From Fodinicola acaciae (GTDB taxonomy: Bacteria > Actinomycetota > Actinomycetes > Mycobacteriales > HKI-0501), in assembly GCF_010993745.1 (NCBI RefSeq), contig NZ_WOTN01000001.1, forward strand, positions 1,863,235 through 1,927,234: 64,000 nucleotides of DNA, written 5' to 3'. Positions 1 through 7,110 of this stretch are shown in pieces; within the stretch, counting starts at the first letter, position 1; each line of letters opens with the position of its first letter. The position numbers were made by a program, and so were the translations under genes. The notes below the pieces were generated by a model that saw only the letters and a program-made list of their open reading frames with translations, did not search any database and was not told the DNA's origin.

Positions 1-451
1 ACTCGCGGTCGCCTCACCCGGCGACCACGGCTACCAGTCGCCGAGCGACCAGCTTTCCCCGCTCACCGCGGCGTACGAATACACCTCCAACAGTCCCCTG
101 CTCACCGACACCGTCGCGCGGATGACCACCAGCACGACGTTCACGATGTCGTTGCACAGCAACAATGCCGGCGCCTTCCTCCGGCGTACGTTCAACTCCT
201 GCGTCGCCAACCAGCGCGCCAAGGCGTACGTCGACGGCCAACCGGCCGGCACCTGGTACAACGCCGGCGTGTCACGCAAAACCGGCTACGACGGCCACGA
301 CCGTTGCTGGCGCGACGACGACTTCCCACTGCCGAAATCCCTTACAGCAGGCAAAAACTCCATCACCATTCGGATCGACAACGACACGCTCAACCAGCCC
401 GACCGGGTGTGGACCGCCGCGTCGTACCAGCTGTTCTCCTTCGACTGGTGA
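1..451 (+). CDS. C-terminal part of a secreted GH172/DUF2961-type protein (5' truncated)
   Basis: Frame 2 is open from the left edge to a stop at 449-451, so only the last ~149 residues are present. The segment contains blocks typical of the C-terminal beta-sandwich of actinobacterial DUF2961 (GH172-type) proteins: a Thr-rich stretch (DTVARMTTSTTFTMSL), then LRRTFNSCVANQRAKAYVD, GTWYNAG and HDRCWRDDDFPLP. Family knowledge: DUF2961 proteins are difructose-anhydride or arabinofuranosidase-like glycosidases, usually exported. The catalytic part lies outside the window, so substrate cannot be judged. The gene converges on the lanthipeptide cluster with only 3 nt between stop codons and looks unrelated to it. 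Confidence 0.7.
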   Translation, partial: LAVASPGDHGYQSPSDQLSPLTAAYEYTSNSPLLTDTVARMTTSTTFTMSLHSNNAGAFLRRTFNSCVANQRAKAYVDGQPAGTWYNAGVSRKTGYDGHDRCWRDDDFPLPKSLTAGKNSITIRIDNDTLNQPDRVWTAASYQLFSFDW

Positions 452-454
452 ACC

Positions 455-1744
455 TCAGGCGAGAAGCAGCGCCGCGTCCCACGGCGTACGCGGTGGCTCG
501 CCAGCGGCGTACGTGTGCAGCGCGAGCGCGATTCCCGCGGCGCCACCGACGAAACCCGGCCGGTCCGCGGGCCGCGGTGCCACGTACGGTGCATAGCGAA
601 AGCCAAACGGACACTCGGCGTCATAGTCGTCCATCGTCCGCACCGCGAGTGCGTCGGCGGCACTCCACAGCCCCGGATCGCCGGTGTCGCCGGCCATCCG
701 CACCGTGATCTGCAGCAACCCGGACCAGCCGTGGCACAGGCCGGCGTCGCGGATCGCCGGATAGTCGGCGGTCTGCACGGCACCGCGCAGCGCGGCGATC
801 GCGAGCTTGCGCCAGTCCGGCCGGTCGAGCGCGGCACCGGCCAGGAACAATGCGCGCGAGATGCCGCCGGCGCCATAGCACCAGGCGTCGCGGCCGCGCG
901 TACGCTCCGGCGGCTCGCGGTGGTCGGCGACCGACACCCAGGCCGGCCAGTACGGACCGGCGTCGTCCTCGACCAGCCACCGATCCAGGATGCCGACGAT
1001 CCGTTCGATCGCGGCGTCCTGTCCCCCGACGCGTACGCCGGCCCGCCAGCTCAGCGCCAGCAGCGCGAGCGGTCCGCTCACACCGTGCGCGATGCCGAGG
1101 TCCACTCCGCCGCCGGCGTTGTCGCTGCTCCAGCACGCCGCCACCGGTACGCCGTCGACGCGTACGTCCGGAGCCAACCCGGCGGCCACCAGACATGCCA
1201 GCACCTCGGCCAGCGGCTCCGCCAGGCCGCGCGCCAGCAGATAGCGGCCCACACCGGTGATGCCGCTGATCAGGTCGAGCCGGCCACCGCCCGGCGACCG
1301 GCCGGTTTCGACATCGTCGCGGTACGCCGAAGCCTGCCGGACACCAGCGGTGGCGACGTGCTCGTCGAGCCGCTCGAGCATCGCCGTGTAGCCGCCGTAG
1401 CTGGCCGCCGCGACATGGCCGGCGTATCCGACGCTGGCGGCTCCCATGAACAACTGCGTCCGCACGCCGCCGATCGCGCGCGACGCGGCCGCGAGATGAC
1501 CGTGTGCCGCCCGCCGCATCGCCGGATCCGTCGCGGCCAACTCGGCGAACAGCAGCGCGACACCCGGATGGCCTTCGCCGAGCGTGTCCGGCAGCCACAC
1601 CGGCACCGGCCGCGGCAGCGCGTCGTGCAGGTTGTCCGGAGCACTCGCGACCGCGGCGACCGCGTCCGGATCGGCCAGCCGGGCGGCGAGCTCCGCGACG
1701 ATGCCGCTCGCGCGTTCACGTTCAGACGTCCCGGCGTACGGCAC
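455..1744 (-). CDS. Stand-alone LanC-type lanthionine cyclase
   Basis: A 429-residue LanC-like protein. The three zinc-ligand blocks of the alpha-toroid fold are present: GIAHG with H220, WCYGAGG with C289, and LCHGWSG with C337/H338. LanC enzymes activate precursor Cys thiols on zinc and add them to dehydrated Ser/Thr to make (methyl)lanthionine rings. I chose GTG at 1744 because GGAGAG lies just upstream. This start overlaps the end of the oxygenase gene by 23 nt, and the longer reading gives an Arg/Trp/Cys-rich N-terminus unlike the family. It is last in the minus-strand run of precursors, dehydratase and two cupin proteins, and supplies the cyclase half that the dehydratase lacks. Start choice is moderately sure; family assignment is sure. 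Confidence 0.88.
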   Translation of the reverse strand: MPYAGTSERERASGIVAELAARLADPDAVAAVASAPDNLHDALPRPVPVWLPDTLGEGHPGVALLFAELAATDPAMRRAAHGHLAAASRAIGGVRTQLFMGAASVGYAGHVAAASYGGYTAMLERLDEHVATAGVRQASAYRDDVETGRSPGGGRLDLISGITGVGRYLLARGLAEPLAEVLACLVAAGLAPDVRVDGVPVAACWSSDNAGGGVDLGIAHGVSGPLALLALSWRAGVRVGGQDAAIERIVGILDRWLVEDDAGPYWPAWVSVADHREPPERTRGRDAWCYGAGGISRALFLAGAALDRPDWRKLAIAALRGAVQTADYPAIRDAGLCHGWSGLLQITVRMAGDTGDPGLWSAADALAVRTMDDYDAECPFGFRYAPYVAPRPADRPGFVGGAAGIALALHTYAAGEPPRTPWDAALLLA

Positions 1745-2915
1745 GGAAGCTCTCCAACGTCTCCAGCAGCGCGCGGCCAGCTTCTCCGTCCGCCGTGACC
1801 GGCTGGCCGTCGCGCAGCCGGTCCAGCAGCGGCCGCAGTCGCGCGCCAAACGACGTCACCTGACCGTTGGCCGCACAAAGGCCACCGGCGATCGCGATCT
1901 CCTCCACTGGTCGCACGACTGTGCCGTCGGTCAGCGGCACACGCGGCGCGGGTGGCGGCACCGGACGGAAGCCGCCGGCAGTCCGTATCCGCAACGACCG
2001 GTCGGCCGTACGCCTCGCCAGCTGGTGGTCGGCGAGCTGGCGGAAATGCCGCAGCGCGTCGGCCATCGCCGGCGCCAGGCCGGCCGGCTCGGTGATCGCC
2101 GTCGAGGCTCCGGCCGGCGCGTCGAACTGGCGAAAGCCGAGGCCCGGATCGGCCAGCAGCGCCGGATCCGCGTTCAGCAGCAGGTCGTCGAGGTCGTACG
2201 CGGCGCGGTGTCCCTCTCGCGGCACACCGATGTTGACGCTGGTGGCGGCGGTGTCGCCGGCACTCTCGCCGACGTGGAAATAGCTGGACGGCCAGTAGAG
2301 CAACTCACCGGGACCAACCTCGGCGGCGAAGGAGTCGGCCACGTACGGCTGGTAGTCCAGCACGGTGCTGACCGGCGCGGTCCACGGCCGGCTCGGCCAG
2401 AACCGCATCCGTTTGCGGCCGGAGAGGCCGAACATGAAGGTGGCGAACCGGTCCTTGTGGACGCCGACCGGACTGTGCTCGTACGTGCCGTGGAACAACG
2501 TCGTGATGGCGCCGCTCAACGGCAGGCCGACCCGCTGCCACAGGCCGGCGTAGAAGTCGCGCTCACGCTTCCACTGCGGGAAACAGAAGCCGTGGAAGCC
2601 GTGTACGACCAGCGCGTACCGGCGGCCGCCGAGCCGCTCGGCGACTCGCTTCTGATAGCCGGCGAGGCTGGCATCGGCGCCTTCCGGCAGCAGGTCGCCG
2701 CGGCTGACCTGCTGCCGGCGCTCGACGGTGAACTGTGCGTTTGGCGGGATCAGGCCCGGCTCCAGCTCGGCGGTCGCCCGCACCGCGGCCTGATAGACCT
2801 CGTCCTCCTGGAACGGCGCCCACGGCAGGTGCCGGACCAGCACCGGCCGGCGGTCCCAGAACCGCTCGACGAAGACATCCCAGTCCAGCGTGTCCAGCTC
2901 AGCGATGTCGGACAT
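1722..2915 (-). CDS. JmjC/cupin-like Fe(II)/2-oxoglutarate oxygenase-family protein
   Basis: A 397-residue protein with a cupin core. H153-x-D155 (GVHKDRFATF) and H214 (SSYFHVGES) form a plausible 2-His-1-Asp iron triad. The spacing and the RKRMRFWP strand resemble the cupin_4/JmjC ribosomal-oxygenase-like group, which hydroxylates protein side chains. I read ATG at 2915; a longer frame adds a basic, low-complexity leader. The gene starts 3 nt after the stop of a second cupin gene and overlaps the start of the LanC gene, so it is co-transcribed with lanthipeptide biosynthesis. I infer a tailoring oxygenase on the precursor. The substrate residue is unknown, though both precursor cores share a His. 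Confidence 0.75.
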   Translation of the reverse strand: MSDIAELDTLDWDVFVERFWDRRPVLVRHLPWAPFQEDEVYQAAVRATAELEPGLIPPNAQFTVERRQQVSRGDLLPEGADASLAGYQKRVAERLGGRRYALVVHGFHGFCFPQWKRERDFYAGLWQRVGLPLSGAITTLFHGTYEHSPVGVHKDRFATFMFGLSGRKRMRFWPSRPWTAPVSTVLDYQPYVADSFAAEVGPGELLYWPSSYFHVGESAGDTAATSVNIGVPREGHRAAYDLDDLLLNADPALLADPGLGFRQFDAPAGASTAITEPAGLAPAMADALRHFRQLADHQLARRTADRSLRIRTAGGFRPVPPPAPRVPLTDGTVVRPVEEIAIAGGLCAANGQVTSFGARLRPLLDRLRDGQPVTADGEAGRALLETLESFRAVRRDV

Positions 2916-2917
2916 CG

Positions 2918-4009
2918 TCAGGCCCCTTCTCCGACCAGTTCGAACGCGTACAGCCGATAGAGCGCGCTCAGCAGCCTGACCACGGCGTCGACCCGATCCG
3001 CGGCGTTCATCGCGTCGCACAGCTGGCCGACGCCGACCTCACGACCCAGCGGCAGCTCGGCGAGCAGCCGGTCACCGGCGCGGCCGGACAGCGGCAGGCC
3101 GTGGCCGTTCACGGTCCAGATCCACCGGTCGGATCCGGCCGGCACGCGCGCGATCTCGGCCGTCCGGCGGATCCGCGTGCCGGTGGTCAGCGACGCCGGC
3201 GGCCGCGGCGCGACTGGTTCCAGGCCACCGGCCGACCACCGCTTCGCCGCCTGTACGCGCAAAGTCCGTTCGACCACCACCGAGTTGACCGCCTCGCGAA
3301 ACTCCTCGGCGACCCTGGCGACCGGCCGCACGGTCTCGCCGACCGGCACGTACGGCACGGCGTCGCCGTCTCGCCGCGCGTCCAGCGCCTCGGCGAGCGC
3401 GTCCTTCACCGCGACGAAGGCGAGCCGGCCGTCGGTCGGCACGCGCAGCCGCAGCATCACGCAACGATCGACGGTGTCGGCGGCTCGCCGGCCGGCCGGC
3501 CGGAAAAGCAGCTCTCCGGCCGAAACCGCGGCGCCGTCGGCCGTACGCAGCGACCCGGTCAATATCCAGGCCAGCTCGGCATGCGTCTCCCCTGCCGTCA
3601 CCGTCGACTCTCCGTCGCCGGCCACCAGCTCCGGCACGACGGACAGGCTCGGCCACCCGACCCGGCGCCACAGCGCACGCAGTTCGTCGCGTACGGCCGA
3701 CCAGTGCGCGAAGTCGAGCAACAGCGGCTGCTCGACGGTCAGCTGGCAACCCCGTACGCGGTCGAGGTAGCCGTCGAAGCTCTGATCTGCGGCGTCCGGC
3801 AGGAGCTCGCCGGGCGCGCGGATCACGCCGTCCGCGGCGCGAAACCGTACGTCCGGCAGCGCGCCGAAGCGCGTACCGGCACGAAACGGCGCACACGCCT
3901 CGACCGTCAGACCGAAGGCCGCCGACAGGCCGATCGGCGCGGCCGCCGGCACGACCGTCGCCTCGCGCAGCCAGTGGCGGCTCACGACCTCGGACCAGTT
4001 GCCGGTCAT
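2918..4009 (-). CDS. Degenerate cupin/JmjC-like partner protein
   Basis: A 363-residue paralogue of the adjacent oxygenase: similar size, similar order of segments (GELLPDAADQSFDGYL against GDLLPEGADASLAGYQ) and a matching GWPSLS/GLPLSG core strand. The proximal metal motif is H143-x-E145 instead of HxD. The distal His is absent: the strand reads LLFRPAGRRAAD where the partner has LLYWPSSYFH. I infer either a non-catalytic partner that binds substrate in a heterodimer or an enzyme with altered metal binding. ATG at 4009 overlaps the stop of the dehydratase gene (ATGA), which indicates translational coupling. A longer N-terminal frame runs inside the upstream gene and is rejected. Confidence 0.65.
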   Translation of the reverse strand: MTGNWSEVVSRHWLREATVVPAAAPIGLSAAFGLTVEACAPFRAGTRFGALPDVRFRAADGVIRAPGELLPDAADQSFDGYLDRVRGCQLTVEQPLLLDFAHWSAVRDELRALWRRVGWPSLSVVPELVAGDGESTVTAGETHAELAWILTGSLRTADGAAVSAGELLFRPAGRRAADTVDRCVMLRLRVPTDGRLAFVAVKDALAEALDARRDGDAVPYVPVGETVRPVARVAEEFREAVNSVVVERTLRVQAAKRWSAGGLEPVAPRPPASLTTGTRIRRTAEIARVPAGSDRWIWTVNGHGLPLSGRAGDRLLAELPLGREVGVGQLCDAMNAADRVDAVVRLLSALYRLYAFELVGEGA

Positions 4010-6315
4010 GACGCGAACCGCTGTCGCAGCTGCTCGGCGTAGTCCTCGAGAGACAGCAGTCCCATGGCTCTCCTGCGTTCTTCGACGTGGTCGGGGTCCT
4101 CGATCCGGCACGGCACGAACTCGCCGTCCACCCGGTCGAACTTGGTGCCATAGAGCTGCGGCCGGCCTTCGGCGAGCCGGATCGTGTCGGTGACGTACGC
4201 GAGCTCGCGGAGCGGGAAGTCACCGGCCTCGGCGGCCGCCGTCATCAGCTCCAGGCAGCGGCGCTGCAGCGGCAGATCATCCTCCAGATGCTGGACCAGC
4301 CGGCTGGCCGCCAGCGTCGCCGCCGTACCGACGGTCGAGCGACCTGGCCAGCCGTGCTCGTCAAGGACGTCGCGCAGCCAGCCGGCCGCCGATCTGGTGA
4401 GCGTCGTCAGCCTGCGGTGCAGCGACTCGTCGGCGAAGCCGCCGCGCGCCCACGGCATCCGCAGCCGGCCGTCCAGCCGGTCCAGCCGCAGCAGCCGCTG
4501 CCTGATCTCCGCGACCGCCGGCACCGGCTCCTCCACCAACGGCGTGTCGATCGCGTCGATGGCCAGCCGCATCGCCGCGCCGCTCCAGCGATAGGTGATC
4601 CGGCGGCCGGCCCGCGGCCAGTCGAAGGTCGCCGAGCCGTCGGCGGGTCCGTACAGCCGCAGGCGCAGGCCGAGGTCCGGATCGTCGACATGGAGCGAAG
4701 GAATGTCGTCGAAGACATGCTCGATGGCGTCGCGCAGCGCCGTGCCGAGAGTGGCGAGGTCGAGCCGGCCCGTCGCCGCCGTCAGCTCCACGTCGTCGGT
4801 CAGCTCACCGGTGAGATGGCGCAGCGGTCCGCCGTGGACGGCGCGGAAGAAATACGGCACGTCGCCCTGGTCGAGCTGTTGTCTCTCGGCCGCGTCGAAA
4901 TCGGCCGCGGCTGGCTCGCCGCTGACCCACTCGGCCTGCAATGCCCGCACGTACTCGGCGGTCGACCGGCGTACGACGCGTACGACCGCGTCCCCGGCCT
5001 CGGCGACCAGGTCGTGGATCGCGGTGCGGTGCCGGCACATCAACGTCCAGCAGTCGAACATGCCGCGTAACATCGCCGGCAGATAGCCGCCATAGCCGGC
5101 GTTGCCGGCGGTGTCGCCGACCACTGACCGAGTGGTCGTGCGGGTGATGGACTCGTCGCGTACGCGCAGGGACAACGCGCCGTCCGGGCCACGGGTCCAG
5201 CACACCGGATGGCCGTCGATGTCACACCAGCGCGGCTCGTTTTCCAGGCCGACATGGTGTGTCGTCGAGGCGGACGGCGCGTAGACCAGCGTGGTGTGCG
5301 ACAGTCGTGGCGCCTGCGTGAAAAACATCTCCAGGTCGACCGGATAGAGCATCGGATCACCGCCTGGCCGCGCGCCGGCCAGCAGGTTGCCGCCGTGCAG
5401 ATCCGTGATGCCAAAGGCAAAACAGGCGGCGGCCAGGGCGCCGGCGCGGCGCCAGAACCTCGCGGCCTCGACCGGCTCCAGCCGTGTGCCGGCCAGCTCG
5501 TACGGTCCCTCGCGCCGCAACACACCCCACTGCCGCGGCCGCTCGACCCACTCCTGCCAGGAATAGTCACCGCGATCCGCGCCTTCGCCGCGCCAACTCG
5601 GCAGCACCGGCAGCCGCACCTCGCCCGAGGCCGACGGCAAACCGTTGAGCAGGGCGAAAACCGAGGTCCGCGGGTCGTCGCCGAGAAAGAGCAGCTCACC
5701 AGAGGCCGGTCGTGGTTTGTACGCGACGCTGCCACCGCCGGCCAGGTCGACCCGAATGACCCGCTGGCCGCCATTGTGGGTTTCCTCGCCATGCATCCAC
5801 AATCCGGTGACCGGCCAGCGCAGCTCCGGACGGTCGGGCCAGGCCGGCAGGTCACGGCAGAGGCGGTCGAGAAAGCGGTCGAGCAATGTCTCGGTCTGCG
5901 CGCGCCGCAGGCCGACGAACTCGGCGACCGACGGCCGGTTTGCCGCGCACACAACGAAAGCCTCGCGGACGAACGGCGCGAACAGGTCGGCATTCGTGAC
6001 CGTCAACAAATCGGCCGGCACGTCCGGTGCGTACGTCGACGCGGCCACCGTGCACCAGGCGGCGAGATGGTCGAGCGCCACACACAACGGCGCGAATCGC
6101 CGCGTATGCAACGAATGCGCGAGCGCACGAGCGTCCGACTCACCGCTCAACCAGTGCTGAAACGCGACCGTGCGATCAGGACCGTCGGTCACCACCGGCG
6201 GAAACATCGGGCCGGCGACACCGGCGCGTACCGCCGCGACCAGCAACCCCGCGGCACCTGGCGGATCGGAGCCGTCCGCGCCGGGATCAACCAGCGTCCA
6301 CACGTCTGTCGTCAC
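4006..6315 (-). CDS. LanM-type dehydratase (DUF4135) lacking the cyclase domain, with DUF6624-like tail
   Basis: A 769-residue protein. Residues ~100-650 match the LanM N-terminal dehydratase, which phosphorylates Ser/Thr of a precursor and eliminates phosphate. Key blocks are AYKPRP (K200), FGITDLHGGNLL (D305, H307, N310) and YPVDLEMFF (D327, E329). A normal class II LanM is about 900-1100 residues and ends in a LanC domain; that domain is missing here and is encoded separately at 455-1744. The last ~100 residues instead resemble DUF6624: QRRCLELM, RPQLYGTKF, IEDPDHVEERRRAMGL. GTG at 6315 is preferred because GAGAGA precedes it; the longer frame starting MHLHFLLLL overlaps the precursor gene in another frame. 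The start is moderately sure, the family sure. Confidence 0.85.
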   Translation of the reverse strand: MTTDVWTLVDPGADGSDPPGAAGLLVAAVRAGVAGPMFPPVVTDGPDRTVAFQHWLSGESDARALAHSLHTRRFAPLCVALDHLAAWCTVAASTYAPDVPADLLTVTNADLFAPFVREAFVVCAANRPSVAEFVGLRRAQTETLLDRFLDRLCRDLPAWPDRPELRWPVTGLWMHGEETHNGGQRVIRVDLAGGGSVAYKPRPASGELLFLGDDPRTSVFALLNGLPSASGEVRLPVLPSWRGEGADRGDYSWQEWVERPRQWGVLRREGPYELAGTRLEPVEAARFWRRAGALAAACFAFGITDLHGGNLLAGARPGGDPMLYPVDLEMFFTQAPRLSHTTLVYAPSASTTHHVGLENEPRWCDIDGHPVCWTRGPDGALSLRVRDESITRTTTRSVVGDTAGNAGYGGYLPAMLRGMFDCWTLMCRHRTAIHDLVAEAGDAVVRVVRRSTAEYVRALQAEWVSGEPAAADFDAAERQQLDQGDVPYFFRAVHGGPLRHLTGELTDDVELTAATGRLDLATLGTALRDAIEHVFDDIPSLHVDDPDLGLRLRLYGPADGSATFDWPRAGRRITYRWSGAAMRLAIDAIDTPLVEEPVPAVAEIRQRLLRLDRLDGRLRMPWARGGFADESLHRRLTTLTRSAAGWLRDVLDEHGWPGRSTVGTAATLAASRLVQHLEDDLPLQRRCLELMTAAAEAGDFPLRELAYVTDTIRLAEGRPQLYGTKFDRVDGEFVPCRIEDPDHVEERRRAMGLLSLEDYAEQLRQRFAS

Positions 6316-6365
6316 GCTTTCTCTCGCGCGGGTGACGGCCGACCGCGGCCGCCACCCGCCGGCGA

Positions 6366-6536
6366 TCACCAGCAGTAGTAGGAAATGCAGGTGCAATAGC
6401 GGCAGCCGGAGACGGTGCCGACATGCGTCGTGGACGCGGTGATGTCGTCCAGCGCCGGGATTTCCGTCTCCAGGTCACCGATCACCAGGTCGAAGTCGGC
6501 GTCGGCTTCCCGGATTTCCGTTACGGGTGCGGTCAT
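6366..6536 (-). CDS. Lanthipeptide-type precursor peptide 1
   Basis: A 56-residue peptide. An acidic leader (ADFDLVIGDLETEIPALDD) is followed by a Thr/Ser-rich stretch (TASTTHVGTVSG) and a Cys-rich end, CRYCTCISYYCW. The strong AAGGTGGAGAGA ribosome site before ATG at 6536 supports the start. It sits 50 nt upstream of the dehydratase start and is probably co-transcribed with it. The leader, the cleavable-looking boundary around DDITAS and the four Cys fit a RiPP substrate. Leader similarity to FxLD or thiopeptide-type leaders is noted, but the enzymes present are LanM-type dehydratase and LanC. Exact cleavage site and rings cannot be read from sequence. Confidence 0.85.
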   Translation of the reverse strand: MTAPVTEIREADADFDLVIGDLETEIPALDDITASTTHVGTVSGCRYCTCISYYCW

Positions 6537-6574
6537 TCTCTCCACCTTTCACCTCGAGGGTGCGGACGGCCTAG

Positions 6575-6603
6575 AGAATGACCGGAAAACCGCCCCCATG
6601 CAA
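6575..6603 (-). promoter_or_regulatory. Candidate promoter of precursor 1
   Basis: On the minus strand TTGCAT (6598-6603) and CATTCT (6575-6580) are 17 nt apart and about 40 nt upstream of the precursor 1 start. The same block (GGTCATTCTCTAG followed by CCGTCCG) recurs upstream of precursor 2. Conservation between the two copies is what suggests function; the -10 match itself is weak. Confidence 0.4.
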
Positions 6604-6668
6604 GGCCGTTTCGAAAAAATCCCGGATTCCGTGGTTTCCAACAGAAAACCTTCTCCGACCTTGCAGAT

Positions 6669-6845
6669 TCAGAAGCAGTAGACGGAAATGCAGGTGCACA
6701 GGTCACAACTGGTGCCGGTGTTCAGATGCGAGCCGGACGCGACGACGTCGTCCAGCGCCGGGATTTCCGCTTCCAGATCCCCGATCACCAGGTCGAAGTC
6801 GGCCTCAGCCGGGGTCGTCTCGACTGTCATCACAGGTGCGGTCAT
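6669..6845 (-). CDS. Lanthipeptide-type precursor peptide 2
   Basis: A 58-residue paralogue of the neighbouring precursor. The leader core is nearly identical (ADFDLVIGDLEAEIPALDD). The next part differs (VVASGSHLNTGTS) and the end keeps the pattern CDLCTCISVYCF against CRYCTCISYYCW. Conserved positions are all four Cys, the TCIS block, one His ten to twelve residues before the first Cys, and a final aromatic residue. ATG at 6845 follows GGGTGG; an upstream in-frame ATG three codons earlier is less well placed. A tandem duplication that also copied the promoter is the simplest origin. The products could be a two-component system or two variants. Confidence 0.85.
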   Translation of the reverse strand: MTAPVMTVETTPAEADFDLVIGDLEAEIPALDDVVASGSHLNTGTSCDLCTCISVYCF

Positions 6846-6883
6846 TCGTTCCACCCTTCAGCATGGACGTACGGACGGTCTAG

Positions 6884-6913
6884 AGAATGACCCGGAAATC
6901 CGAGACATGGCAA
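6884..6913 (-). promoter_or_regulatory. Candidate promoter of precursor 2
   Basis: On the minus strand TTGCCA (6908-6913) and CATTCT (6884-6889) are separated by 18 nt, ~40 nt upstream of precursor 2. The block matches the one before precursor 1, so the duplication unit included promoter plus coding sequence. The -10 hexamer is weak. Confidence 0.4.
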
Positions 6914-7028
6914 GGGTTTCGGCAAAATCGCAACCGTCCCAGCAAAAAGCCTGCCGGCACCTTGCGAAAACCTTGCGGCTGCGGCGGCTCTTGCCGAAAC
7001 AGCAAGCTTTCGTCCGACCCGGCGAAGT

Positions 7029-7046
7029 TGAGTAGCGCATTACTCA
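7029..7046. promoter_or_regulatory. Inverted repeat TGAGTA-N6-TACTCA between divergent genes
   Basis: Perfect 6-nt arms with a 6-nt spacer (GCGCAT) lie in the 265-nt gap between precursor 2 and the Ser/Thr kinase gene. The position suits an operator for either side; the binding protein is unknown. Confidence 0.35.
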
Positions 7047-7110
7047 TGTGTTCCCGGGCGGTCGGTGCACACACTTCCTCGGTTGACGCGCGTACGACAG
7101 AGGGGACGGC

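Noticed and set aside
6366-6845. Thiopeptide or LAP precursor identity
   Set aside because: Leader and Cys-rich tails recall thiopeptide precursors, but no YcaO, split LanB or cycloaddition enzyme is present; the local enzymes are LanM-type dehydratase and LanC.
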